NCBI RefSeq assembly: GCF_020342455.1
Contig: NZ_CP080506.1
Location: 1,116,001 to 1,180,000, forward strand
Reading direction: 5' to 3'
Origin: Profftia sp020342455
Lineage (GTDB): Bacteria; Pseudomonadota; Gammaproteobacteria; Enterobacterales; Enterobacteriaceae
DNA: 64,000 nt
In this document: in pieces, positions 41,453-51,778 of the stretch
How the letters are laid out: each line of letters opens with the position of its first letter
How positions within the stretch are numbered: the stretch's first letter is position 1
Program-made: the position numbers and the translations under genes
Notes under the pieces: generated by a model
The model's database searches: none
The model's input: only the letters and a program-made list of their open reading frames with translations
Told to the model about the DNA's origin: nothing

Positions 41453-44025
41453 ACAAAATAGTATTTTTTATCACAGTTATACATATTTAGAAGTATTTTC
41501 TAAAGGAATGATATTTTAAATATATTAAATCTTATATAAAGAGAATAATAATATAAAAAATAAACCAAATATAAGTAGAAAAATATCTTGAGTATTTTAG
41601 CTAAATATACATAATAATATTTATAGAACATAATATATTAAGTAGAGGTATTAATAATACTGACTATTATTAATTTATTTTATAATTTTATAATTCATGA
41701 ATTAATAATAATATATTTTTGTATAAAAATATTTAAATTATATGAAACTACTTCAGTTCTTATAATACAATATCATTGAATGATTTTTTTCTAAAAATAT
41801 AAAAACTATTATTAGTAATAACTATTTATTCTGATTTAAAATAAAAACTACTTTATAAGTAATATATTAGATATACTACCACAGTAGTATTCTAAGTAAT
41901 TTATACTTACGTATAGTTATTATAGTTAAAAAGATTACTTCACGCATAAATATAATCATACATATAGTAGATATCAATTATGCTTAATAATTATATTTAT
42001 ATATATAAATATTATATATTACTTCTCAATTTATAAATATTCTATATATTAATATAATTATCTTGTATTTTTAAGGTTAATATTTATTAAAAATAGATAT
42101 AATTAGTATATCACTAATAAATAAATATGAATTAATTTATTATTAAAATATCAGTAAAATTTACTATAAATAAATAGACATAGTATTCTGTTAATCAACA
42201 GAAGTTAATCCAATAAATATTTTTAGTTAAATAATATATATAATAAAATATTATTGCTTTTCTGGAGATAAAATAGTTTATACTTAATTATATTTAGTAA
42301 TATTAAATAATTTTATATATTTTATAAATTTTCTTAAATATAACTAAATATAAATCTTGTGTATTAACTTTAAATACTGTCATAAAATTTTATAACATCA
42401 CTATAATAGAAATTACACTTTAATTCATAATGAAAATATCTTATTTAAATATATACTAATATTTTTATATGTTAACACATCACATTTATATGCTTATCTA
42501 ATAATAATCATAATAAAACCTAATTTACAGTCTATTGTAGTTCTAAATTTATTATTTAATTTTCTTTAATAATTTTAAAAAATTAAATAATAAATTTATA
42601 TATTAATATATAATCAATTGATAACAAATATAAAATTAATCATTAAGATTGCTATGATATTTTTTAAAAAAATATTTATATATGGATATATATAATCATA
42701 ATCTATAAAATATAAATACCATATTTATGGTATTATCATATATAAACCTGACAAACTGCCAAAATAATCAAATTATTTCCAAATAATTAATTATCTTAAT
42801 AAGTAGATATAAAAATAAATTATTTTTCTTTAAATAATTTACATGGATATTATGAAATACTTTTGATAACTACAGTAATTAATTAATAATTTTTCTCTTT
42901 TTATAAAGATCAATATCTAGGTAAAGTTTTCAGATTATATACAGACAGTATTATCTCTTTTTCTACCAGACAGTCGAAAATATGTTCTAATTGATATAAT
43001 CGAATAATACGGTTATTATATTAATATAATATATTATATGTTTAATAAAATTAATTTTACTATGACGTAATAATTTTACTAATTATTTATATAGATAACA
43101 TCTTTGACTTTTTTTAATGTTCTGTGTTAGCTGAATGGCCATACGTAAATACCTACCTAATTGCATTAAACCCACCCTTATCTTAAAGTTTATATATCTG
43201 ATATATCTTATATCTTATATATATTAATTTTATTATGAATATTGATATATATAATTTATAATGGGGTTAAATAATAATAAAATATTAAAACTAGATTTCG
43301 TTTTAATTTTTAAATAAATAGATATTATCTATATATGATGTTTAAAATTATATAATTTATTGAGTATCTTAGTAAATATCATAACAATTTATATCAATAA
43401 TTATTAGACTTATTTAGTATGTTAATATAACTTGATATAATTAATAAAATTTATATATGATATAAAATATATTATCACTTTACTTGTAAATATTAATTAT
43501 ATAAATATTATTATATTAATATAATATAGTTTGCCAGTAAGTAAATGTGTAATATTTAGAATATAAAAAATTTTACTACTCATATGATAAATTGTTAATT
43601 AATTAGATTACTTTTTGATATCATTAATAATATTAATAGATATTAAATGTCTAATTATTATAACTTTAATATCAATATTAATATTGAGTTATAAATGACT
43701 CACAACTTAGATTAAGTTATTATTAGACAAGTATACAATATATAAATATATAAATATATAAATTTAATTATTAATAAATAATACTTTTTGTTTGATTATG
43801 GATAATTAGTATTCATCAAAACACTAATATTTATATTCTAGGAATAGTGCCATAACATATAGCGTAAAATACATTTTAGATTAAGGTGTAAATAAGTCAT
43901 TACTATCATATTTACATTGTATTTAATACTTTTAAAAAAATACTGGATATAATAGTTTTTGGCCTGTATATTACCAAGGCAATATTAAATCTATTTTGAT
44001 TTACCACCATAGTGAGATATTGCTT
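41453..44025. other. Blank AT-rich region between queE and guaB
   Basis: No credible gene in 2.6 kb. A perfect 20-bp all-AT inverted repeat lies at 42544-42598 and three copies of an 8-bp unit TATAAATA/T at 43741-43764. A less AT-rich patch at about 43125-43195 has no coding sense that I can recognise; guaB promoter elements probably lie in the last 150 nt. Confidence 0.5.
42544..42598. repeat. 20-bp perfect all-AT inverted repeat
   Basis: Arms 42544-42563 (TAAATTTATTATTTAATTTT) and 42579-42598 are exact reverse complements, with a 15-nt loop CTTTAATAATTTTAA. Only A and T are used, so chance is a stronger alternative than for the 26305-26355 repeat. Confidence 0.5.
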
Positions 44026-45480
44026 ATGATACGTATACTTAAAGAAGCGCTGACATTTGACGAAGTACTACTAGTACCATCCTATTCTAATGTTTTACCA
44101 AATACTGCTAATCTTAAAACTCAGTTGACTTCATCTATTCAAATAAATATCCCTATACTCTCTGCAGCAATGGATACTGTTACTGAATCTCGTCTTGCAA
44201 TTGCTATAGCACAAGAAGGTGGAATTGGTTTTATTCATAAAAATATGCCAATTGAACGCCAGGCAGACGCAGTACGTCGTGTAAAAAAATATGAAAGTGG
44301 AGTAGTTAGAGATCCAAAAACTGTTACTCCAGCTACTACTTTACGTGAAGTACAGAAAATGACTATAAGCAATGGTTTTGCTGGTTATCCTGTAGTAACT
44401 GACGAGCTAGAACTAGTTGGTATTATTACCGGACGTGATGTACGTTTTGTAACAAACTTAGAACAACCAGTAACCGCAGTAATGACACCTAAAAAAAGTT
44501 TAGTAACAGTAAAAATAGGTGAGAAACGAGATATTGTTTTGCAGCTCATGCATGAAAAAAGAGTTGAAAAAGTTCTAGTGGTAGATGATGATTTTCATCT
44601 ATATGGTATGATTACCGTCAAAGACTTTCAAAAAGCTGAAAGAAAACCTAACGCATGTAAAGACAAACATGGTCGTCTAAGAGTGGGGGCTGGTGCTGGT
44701 AATGAAGAGCGTATTGACGCTCTAGTAGACGCAGAGGTTGATGTATTATTAATAGACTCATCTCATGGTCATTCTGAAGATGTGTTACGGCGTATTCGTC
44801 AAACTCGTGCTAAATTTCCCCACTTACAAATTATTGGCGGTAACGTCGCTACTGGGTCTGGTGCAAAAGCTCTAGCAGAAGCTGGAGTTAATGCAGTTAA
44901 AGTAGGTATAGGTCCTGGATCTATTTGTACAACACGTATAGTAACAGGTGTAGGTGTACCACAACTCACGGCTATTTCGGACGCAGTTGAAGCGTTAGAG
45001 GGTACGGGTATTCCAGTTATAGCTGATGGTGGAATACGTTTTTCTGGGGATATTGCTAAAGCCTTAGCAGCTGGTGCAAGTTGTGTAATGGTTGGTAGTA
45101 TATTAGCTGGTACCGAAGAATCTCCTGGTGAGATAGAGTTATATCAAGGTCGTTCATTTAAATCTTATCGTGGTATGGGTTCACTAGGAGCAATGTCTCA
45201 AGGTTCTTCTGAACGTTACTTTCAGAGTGACAACGCAGCAGACAAATTAGTACCTGAAGGTATTGAGGGCCGAGTAGCATATAAGGGTTATCTAAAAGAA
45301 ATTATTCACCAACAAATGGGTGGTCTACGCTCCTGTATGGGATTAACTGGTTGTTCTACAATTAACGAATTACGTACTAAAACAGAATTTGTACGTATTA
45401 GTAGTGCTGGTATTCAGGAAAGCCACGTTCATGATGTTACTATTATCAAAGAATCACCTAATTACCGTATGGGGTCTTAA
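44026..45480 (+). CDS. guaB: Inosine-5'-monophosphate dehydrogenase
   Basis: GuaB oxidises IMP to XMP, the committed step to GMP. I place the start at ATG 44026 (MIRILKEALTFDEVLLVPSYS), matching E. coli; an upstream TTG would add ten residues. The product has 484 residues against 488. The catalytic loop GPGSICTTRIVTGVGVPQ holds the active Cys (about residue 301), and the two CBS domains lie at about 93-205. The four missing residues fall in the conserved VGAAVGAGAGNEER segment, which reads VGAGAGNEER (residues 220-229). The frame is otherwise intact to NYRMGS. It is followed by guaA after 97 nt. Confidence 0.97.
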   Translation: MIRILKEALTFDEVLLVPSYSNVLPNTANLKTQLTSSIQINIPILSAAMDTVTESRLAIAIAQEGGIGFIHKNMPIERQADAVRRVKKYESGVVRDPKTVTPATTLREVQKMTISNGFAGYPVVTDELELVGIITGRDVRFVTNLEQPVTAVMTPKKSLVTVKIGEKRDIVLQLMHEKRVEKVLVVDDDFHLYGMITVKDFQKAERKPNACKDKHGRLRVGAGAGNEERIDALVDAEVDVLLIDSSHGHSEDVLRRIRQTRAKFPHLQIIGGNVATGSGAKALAEAGVNAVKVGIGPGSICTTRIVTGVGVPQLTAISDAVEALEGTGIPVIADGGIRFSGDIAKALAAGASCVMVGSILAGTEESPGEIELYQGRSFKSYRGMGSLGAMSQGSSERYFQSDNAADKLVPEGIEGRVAYKGYLKEIIHQQMGGLRSCMGLTGCSTINELRTKTEFVRISSAGIQESHVHDVTIIKESPNYRMGS

Positions 45481-45577
45481 TTCTAAATTTTTAAGGTGAT
45501 AGGAGAAAATAAACTATTTTCTACAATAGATTAATGTATTTATCTATTTTTACAACAACTTTATAGGAAAAATTTAT

Positions 45578-47155
45578 ATGAATCACAAGATTCATAGTAA
45601 TTGCATTCTAATTTTAGATTTTGGTTCTCAATACACTCAACTTCTTGCCCGACGTGTGCGTGAAATAGGAGTATATTCAGAATTATGTTTATCAAGTATT
45701 ACAAAAGAACAAATTAAAAATATTAACCCAAGAGGTATTATTCTATCTGGAAGTCCAAAAAATACTAATCAGTATAATAGCCCACGCGCACCAGAATATG
45801 TATTTAATGCTGGAGTTCCTGTATTAGGAATATGTTATGGAATGCAAACTATGGCAATCCAATTAGGTGGTCATGTGGAAAATTCCACTAAACGTGAATT
45901 TGGTTATGCACGAGTAAAAGTAACTGCAAATAGCAAGATGTTTAATAATATTCAAGATTCGTTAACACAAGATAATTATTCGGTACTAGATGTTTGGATG
46001 AGTCATGGAGATAAAATTACTGCAGTACCTTCTAATTTTATAGGTATTGCTAGCACAGAAAATTGTCCTTATGCTATCATTGTTAATGAAGAAAGAAGAT
46101 TTTATGGTGTTCAATTTCACCCAGAAGTGACACATACTCGTCAAGGTAAACTAATGCTTCGTCGTTTTATTTTAGATATTTGCGGTTGCGAAGCACTATG
46201 GACCCCCTCAACCATTATAGATAATATTATTATACGCCTGCATGAAAAAATAGGTAAAGATGAAGTGATTCTAGGCTTATCGGGTGGTATTGATTCTTTG
46301 GTTGCTTCTCTTTTACTACATCGCGCTATAGGTAAACGCCTTACTTGTGTGTTTGTTGATAACGGTCTACTACGTCTTTACGAAAGTCAAAAAATAATGA
46401 AAATGTTCAGCGAAAAATACAGCCTAAACATAATCCAAATTCAAGCAGAGGATCGCTTCCTTAAAGCACTATCTGGTATTAAAGATCCTGAAGATAAAAG
46501 AAAAACTATTGGTAGAATATTTATTGAGATATTTCATGAAGAAGCTTGTAAGAAACCTAATATTAAGTGGTTAGCACAAGGTACAATTTATCCTGATGTC
46601 ATCGAGTCCGTTGCATCAATCGCTGGTCAAACACATATCATTAAATCTCATCATAATGTTGGGGGTTTACCAAAAAAAATGAAATTAAGATTGATCGAAC
46701 CATTAAAGTGGTTATTTAAAGATGAAGTACGTAAGATTGCTAAAAATCTAGGTCAAAATTTCGATCTGCAATATCTCCATCCATTTCCAGGGCCTGGTTT
46801 AGGTGTGCGTATATTAGGTGAAGTGAAAAAAGAATACTGTAATCTCATACGACTTGCGGATGATATTTTTATTGAAGAATTGCATAAAGCTAACTTATAC
46901 AACAAAGTAAGTCAAGCATTTGCTGTGTTTCTTCCAATAAGATCAGTTGGAGTAATGGGAGATATACGTAAATATGATTGGGTTATTGCTCTTCGTGCAG
47001 TAGAAACTATTGACTTTATGACTGCCCGTTGGGCACGCCTACCATACGACTTCTTAGACCATGTATCCAACCGTATTATTAATGAAGTACATGGTATTTC
47101 ACGTGTAGTATACGATATTTCTGGTAAACCTCCAGCAACTATTGAATGGGAATAA
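45578..47155 (+). CDS. guaA: GMP synthase (glutamine-hydrolysing)
   Basis: GuaA converts XMP to GMP using ATP and ammonia from glutamine. It has 525 residues, as in E. coli. The N-terminal class I glutaminase domain carries the nucleophile Cys in GICYGMQ (about 86) and His/Glu in QFHPEVTHT (about 181-183). The ATP pyrophosphatase motif is LGLSGGIDSL (about 230-239), and the C-terminal dimerisation domain ends GKPPATIEWE. In the oxyanion-loop motif the usual SGGP is SGSP (LSGSPKNTN), a change that keeps the backbone amide. The conserved guaB-guaA order makes an operon likely. Confidence 0.98.
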   Translation: MNHKIHSNCILILDFGSQYTQLLARRVREIGVYSELCLSSITKEQIKNINPRGIILSGSPKNTNQYNSPRAPEYVFNAGVPVLGICYGMQTMAIQLGGHVENSTKREFGYARVKVTANSKMFNNIQDSLTQDNYSVLDVWMSHGDKITAVPSNFIGIASTENCPYAIIVNEERRFYGVQFHPEVTHTRQGKLMLRRFILDICGCEALWTPSTIIDNIIIRLHEKIGKDEVILGLSGGIDSLVASLLLHRAIGKRLTCVFVDNGLLRLYESQKIMKMFSEKYSLNIIQIQAEDRFLKALSGIKDPEDKRKTIGRIFIEIFHEEACKKPNIKWLAQGTIYPDVIESVASIAGQTHIIKSHHNVGGLPKKMKLRLIEPLKWLFKDEVRKIAKNLGQNFDLQYLHPFPGPGLGVRILGEVKKEYCNLIRLADDIFIEELHKANLYNKVSQAFAVFLPIRSVGVMGDIRKYDWVIALRAVETIDFMTARWARLPYDFLDHVSNRIINEVHGISRVVYDISGKPPATIEWE

Positions 47156-47847
47156 TACCTATAATTAACATTAACGTAGATTTATTTACTACAAACATAC
47201 TAATCAATCTATATTGAATAAAGATCTTACTAATAAATATATGTATTATATTTTTATATATAATTAAAATCAATAATTAGGTAATTTAATAACTCATTAA
47301 ATAGTAAGATAATTTTATAATTATTATTATACGGATATATCTTATAATCATAATATAAAATTAATAGCGTGATTATTTTATATATTTCTATTAACTAGAA
47401 ATATATGATATAAAATAGCACTAAATAAATCATGCTATATTTTCCTAACTTTCTATTAACTATCTACTCTTAATAGTTATAATTTATTTTGTATATATTT
47501 ATTATAAGTAATTATAATTTATAGAAATTATTTCAACTGTTATCAGAATATCTATCACAGTATAATCAATTTTATTTTAATACTATATATAAAAATATAG
47601 CATAATACATTATAAAAATATTTTTATTACGCTAAACTTACTTAAGATATAAAAATAATTTAAATAGTAATACTAGTCTTTCTAAGAATGCTCTTTAGTA
47701 AAAGATATACTATTAAGTATATTGAGTAAATTTATTTTAAATAATCTACAATACAACATATTATGATAATATATAGTTTATTATATATTTAAATTTATTA
47801 GTGTCTTAGCACTATGAAAAGATTGATACGAACAAAAAGATAAACAT
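47156..47847. other. Blank AT-rich spacer between guaA and coaA
   Basis: About 0.7 kb with no gene and no clear intrinsic terminator after guaA. Confidence 0.5.
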
Positions 47848-48798
47848 ATGAAAAACAATAAATCATTGACTACACCATATGTACATTTTAATCGTCAACA
47901 ATGGAATACATTGCATAACCCAGTGCGATGTACTTTAACAAAAGAACAGATTACCAATTTAAAGATTATCAAAAAAGATCTTGCTTTAGAAGAAATTACT
48001 AAAATTTATTTACCTCTTTGTGTTTTATTACATTTTTATTTTAAATATTATATTCAGCATCAATGTAAACTTCAACAATTTTTAGGAAAACAGCTGATTC
48101 ATATCCCTTATATTATAGGAATATCTGGTAGTGTAGCTGTCGGTAAAAGTACAATGGCACGTGTATTAAAAGTACTATTAAGTCATTGTACTGAGCACCT
48201 GAAAGTAGAAGTATTAACTACTGATGTTTTTTTGTATACTAATAAAGTATTACAAAATCTTGGACTTATGAAAAAAAAGGGTTTTCCACAATCCTATGAT
48301 ATCCAGAACCTTATAAAATTTGTTTCAGAAATTAAATCTGGTGCCCCACAAGTTATTGCTCCACAATATTCACATGTTATATATGACATAATTCCTAATA
48401 GCTACAAAGTTATTACACAACCAGATATTTTAATTTTGGAAGGATTGAATATCCTACAAAGAAATATGGATTATTCCCATTCTGGTTTATATCCTATTTT
48501 TATTTCTGATTTTGTTGACTTTTCAATATATATTGATGCATCTGAAGAGCTTTTAATGGATTGGTATATCCATAGATTTTTAATATGTCGTAAAGAAGCG
48601 TTATATAATCCCGATGCTTATTTTTATTACTATGCTCAGCTTACAGAATTAGAAACAATGGAAATTGCTATAAAAATATGGGAAGAAATTAACGGATTAA
48701 ACCTAAAGCAAAATATTTTGCCAACTCGTGAACAAGCGAGTCTAATTATGACCAAAGGAAAAAATCATGTTATTGAAAATTTATACTTACGTAGATAA
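47848..48798 (+). CDS. coaA: Pantothenate kinase, type I
   Basis: CoaA phosphorylates pantothenate, the first and controlling step of coenzyme A synthesis. The 316 residues equal the E. coli length. The Walker A motif is ISGSVAVGKSTMARVL (about 92-107). Next come EVLTTDVFLYTNKVLQNLGLMKKKGFPQSYD, with the catalytic Asp of the TTD motif, and DILILEGLNILQ. The end NLKQNILPTREQASLIMTKGKNH is conserved. One change is Gly to Val after the TTD. It faces birA-murB, as in E. coli, but is no longer next to the tRNA-rpoB cluster. Use of imported pantothenate is suggested. Confidence 0.95.
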   Translation: MKNNKSLTTPYVHFNRQQWNTLHNPVRCTLTKEQITNLKIIKKDLALEEITKIYLPLCVLLHFYFKYYIQHQCKLQQFLGKQLIHIPYIIGISGSVAVGKSTMARVLKVLLSHCTEHLKVEVLTTDVFLYTNKVLQNLGLMKKKGFPQSYDIQNLIKFVSEIKSGAPQVIAPQYSHVIYDIIPNSYKVITQPDILILEGLNILQRNMDYSHSGLYPIFISDFVDFSIYIDASEELLMDWYIHRFLICRKEALYNPDAYFYYYAQLTELETMEIAIKIWEEINGLNLKQNILPTREQASLIMTKGKNHVIENLYLRR

Positions 48799-49780
48799 TT
48801 CAGTATAATTGAGTTAATAAATTTTTTATAAAGAGTAATTGTTAATATTAAAAGTACGATTTTAATCTATCTTATCTTTAATGTGAAAACTAAATATTTT
48901 AACTAATAATGTTATTATATTACCAATACAAATATATCTTATCTGAATATAGCTAAGATTCGTAATATACAAAAAGAGAAAATATTTTTTAAAATTTATA
49001 ATTATTTATTCTAAGTATACATAGTAATATACTATACAATGTAATTGTATGCTAAAAAAGAAATAATACTATATCAATCCTTTTAATTAAATTAAATATT
49101 AAATTTCTTATAGCGATGAATAATTAATTTGTTATATTAAGGAAATAAGGTAATATAAACATATATAATTGAGATTAAAATAAAGATATTAGAAGATACT
49201 TCTTTATCAAAAATATAATATATATGTAATACTACATATTACGGAGCACAAACAAAATACTGGTATAATGCTCTAACTGTGTTTTGTACTCTAATCTCTT
49301 ATCAAGGTATAATATAAAGCTAGGGTGTATAAAAAACATAGAATACCTTTAGAATATAAATTCTGTTTTATTTTTAGTAAGAAAATATTAAAAATATAAT
49401 TATAATAAATAAAAAATATTAAATTAGTAGAGAGTACGATGATAACTATCAATAAAAGAGCGGAGGTAGTTTAAAAACAATTAAACTCTATGATTACTAT
49501 CATAAGGTAATAAGAACTCTATTTATATAGTTGCTTTTATATTAAAGAAATATTATTTTAATATATACTATTTTATGAGGTTATAATTAATTAACAAATT
49601 CATCTTTATTGCATTTTAATAAAAATACCATATACTCAATTTATTGTTTATTGAGAATGCTAAATAGCCCTTATATTATAAGGGAATCTATTTTATGTAA
49701 TAACATCATGTAATAATATTAATACAACTCTATGAAAAATAATTTTATGATATATATAAAAGAATATTTTATAAACACCT
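48799..49780. other. AT-rich spacer between convergent coaA and birA
   Basis: About 1 kb separates the two convergent genes. Two adjacent short hairpins lie near the birA end: CTCAAT/ATTGAG (49635-49655) and CCCTTAT/ATAAGGG (49668-49684). Confidence 0.5.
49668..49684 (-). terminator. Hairpin downstream of birA
   Basis: CCCTTAT (49668-49674) pairs with ATAAGGG (49678-49684) around ATT, 97 nt beyond the birA stop. A second hairpin (49635-49655) follows in the direction of transcription. No strong T-run follows, so this may be a degenerate or Rho-assisted end. Confidence 0.35.
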
Positions 49781-50497
49781 TTAATGTATATCACGTAGTG
49801 ATAGTGCACCACTAAAAAATCGTAGAATTTGACCCTCTCTAGATATCAGTAATGCTCCGTGGTTATCAATACCACGCGCAATACCATTAATTTTATATTT
49901 ACCAATTAACATTTGAACTGGTTTATCTATAAAATAATCTAAATCATACCAATGCTGTATAAAAGGAGATAATCCTTTTTTTTCAAAAAAAAATAGAGCT
50001 TTATATAGACGATTAAGTAAAAAAATAATTAATTCATTACGATTAATATTAATACCAGCTTGCCTTAAATCTACCCACTTTTGATTAATGATAGCAGTAT
50101 CAACAGAGTGCATCGATACATTAATACCTACACCAATTACAGCATTAATTACATTATTTTTTTTATGAATTATCTCAACTAAGATACCTGCAAGTTTTTT
50201 ATAATTTAAATATAAATCATTTGGCCATTTTACTTTAATATTAACTACACCAAGTTCACGCAATATATCAGCAATCATAATCCCGATAACTAAACTCAGC
50301 CCTGTAATATATACAGGACTTCTATAGAAACGCCAAAATATAGAAAAATAAAGATTAGAACCAAAAGGAGAAAACCAATGACGTCCGTGACTCCCACGAC
50401 CCAATTGTTGATACTCTGCTATACAGGTATCTCCAGAACTAAGATTGTATATTCTATCAAGTAGATACTGGTTAGTAGATTCTACTACTGGTAGCAC
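49781..50497 (-). CDS. birA: Biotin-protein ligase, catalytic part of frameshifted BirA
   Basis: BirA attaches biotin to carrier proteins such as AccB and, in E. coli, represses the bio operon. This frame gives 238 residues from a GTG at 50497 (LPVVESTNQYLLDRIYNLSSGDTCIAEYQQLGRGSHGRHWFSPFGSNLYF). It includes the biotinyl-AMP loop GRGSHGRHW, KVKWPNDLYLNYKKLAGILVE with the ligase Lys, and the C-terminal SH3-like end. The frame is open upstream to about 50590 and encodes the expected linker (PDGYSLPTPIQLLD). The N-terminal DNA-binding domain lies in another frame (next entry). Whether the ligase starts at the GTG or arises by slippage is unknown. It lies downstream of murB on the same strand. 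Confidence 0.85.
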   Translation of the reverse strand: MLPVVESTNQYLLDRIYNLSSGDTCIAEYQQLGRGSHGRHWFSPFGSNLYFSIFWRFYRSPVYITGLSLVIGIMIADILRELGVVNIKVKWPNDLYLNYKKLAGILVEIIHKKNNVINAVIGVGINVSMHSVDTAIINQKWVDLRQAGININRNELIIFLLNRLYKALFFFEKKGLSPFIQHWYDLDYFIDKPVQMLIGKYKINGIARGIDNHGALLISREGQILRFFSGALSLRDIH

Positions 50498-50579
50498 CTT
50501 AACTTTACTACCGTGAGGTAATCTTATAATTATATTATGTTCATCTAGTAATTGTATAGGTGTAGGTAAGCTATAACCA

Positions 50580-50744
50580 TCAGGGAAAAATTAACACTTC
50601 TACTCCCCAGTGAAGGAGTATCTCTACATATTGTTTTATGACAACTTTATTTATACTTAAGACTTTACTAATATATTTACAATAATAAAATCTACCATCT
50701 GATAAAATATTAATTAAGTGTAACAAGATACTGGTATCTTTCAT
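50580..50744 (-). pseudogene. birA: birA 5' part: frameshifted DNA-binding domain
   Basis: From an ATG at 50744 that overlaps the murB stop (ATGA), 54 codons run MKDTSILLHLINILSDGRF to HWGVEVLIFP and then meet a TGA at 50582-50580. This corresponds to the winged-helix domain of BirA (E. coli MKDNTVPLKLIALLANGEF to DWGVDVFTVP). The expected continuation, DGYSLPTPIQLL, is present immediately after, but in a different frame. The break lies at a T5C3 run (minus strand; 50583-50590) and is explained by +1 or -2 nt. The recognition helix is divergent (ISKVLSINKVVIKQYV). It may be a real inactivation, a slippage site or a sequencing error. Confidence 0.8.
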
Positions 50745-51778
50745 GATAGAACCTCAATAGCATTCACTTCACCCACAGAAGATATAAAACGAACTTCAGG
50801 TTCAAGCCATAAGCTAAATTTTTGTGCAACACAATTTCTTACTAATCTTGCTAATTTAATAACATCATTGCTTGTAGCATGATCTAGATTAATAATAACT
50901 AAAGCTTGTTTTCGGTCTACTGCAGCACCACCTATTCGTAATCCTTTTAATGCACAAGAATCAATTAACCAACCTGCAGCTAATTTTACATCCCCTGAAA
51001 TCTGTGGATAAGTTGGCATTTTAGGATATTGAGATTTAATTTTAGTTGCAAATAATGAGCTTACAATAGGATTTTTAAAGAAACTACCAACATTCCCTAT
51101 TTTTTTAGGATTTGGTAATTTAATTCTTCTCATATTACATACATAATTAAAAACTTGTCTAGGAGTTACAGTCTTAGGAGAAAGTTTAACTAAATCTCCA
51201 TAGTTTAGAATAGGATTCCATTTCTTATTTAATATTAATCCTACGGCGATAATTGCATAACCATATCTATATTTATGTATAAAAATACTATCTCTATAAC
51301 CAAAATAACATTCCTCTGCCATTAAACGAAAATATTTATTTGTATATAAATTTAATACATCAACATATTCGCATACTCTTTTAAAATCAATACCATAAGC
51401 GCCAATATTTTGAATTGGTGCCGATCCTACACACCCCAAAATTAAGGCAAGATTTTCAAGACCTAATATTCCATGTTTAAGTGAGTATTTTACTAGCTTA
51501 TGCCAATTCTCACCAGAACCAACATGAAGCCTCCAACTGACACTATCTTCAGTAACTACTATACCTTTTATTCTGTTAAGTAATACAGTGCCAGCAAAAT
51601 CCTCTAAAAATAAAACATTACTACCTTCACCTAAAATAAGTACCGGTTCTTGGCGACAAACTGCATGATGCCATTCATCCACTAAAGTATCAATAGACTT
51701 AATAGTGGTTATATTTTTTGCTTGGGTATTAATTTTGAATGTTGTGAACCCAGTCAGCGACTTATAGCTATTATACAT
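50741..51778 (-). CDS. murB: UDP-N-acetylenolpyruvoylglucosamine reductase
   Basis: MurB reduces the enolpyruvyl group to make UDP-N-acetylmuramic acid, using NADPH and FAD; it is needed for peptidoglycan. The 345 residues compare with 342 in E. coli. The FAD motif LILGEGSNVLF (about 46-58), GLENLALILGCVGSAPIQNIGAYG, the Arg in YFGYRDSIF (about 159), the catalytic Ser in GNVGSFFKNP (about 230) and the Glu in LEPEVRF near the end are all visible. The last codons overlap the first ATG of birA (ATGA), as expected for the murB-birA pair, so coupled translation is likely. Confidence 0.97.
   Translation of the reverse strand: MYNSYKSLTGFTTFKINTQAKNITTIKSIDTLVDEWHHAVCRQEPVLILGEGSNVLFLEDFAGTVLLNRIKGIVVTEDSVSWRLHVGSGENWHKLVKYSLKHGILGLENLALILGCVGSAPIQNIGAYGIDFKRVCEYVDVLNLYTNKYFRLMAEECYFGYRDSIFIHKYRYGYAIIAVGLILNKKWNPILNYGDLVKLSPKTVTPRQVFNYVCNMRRIKLPNPKKIGNVGSFFKNPIVSSLFATKIKSQYPKMPTYPQISGDVKLAAGWLIDSCALKGLRIGGAAVDRKQALVIINLDHATSNDVIKLARLVRNCVAQKFSLWLEPEVRFISSVGEVNAIEVLS

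Noticed and set aside
43125..43195. Less AT-rich patch upstream of guaB, considered as an RNA gene or relic gene
   Set aside because: No cloverleaf, no stable stem and no protein motif could be found.
43741..43764. Three copies of an 8-bp AT unit, considered as an iteron-like origin element
   Set aside because: Too short and pure AT; no DnaA boxes or replication gene nearby. Simple slippage is enough.
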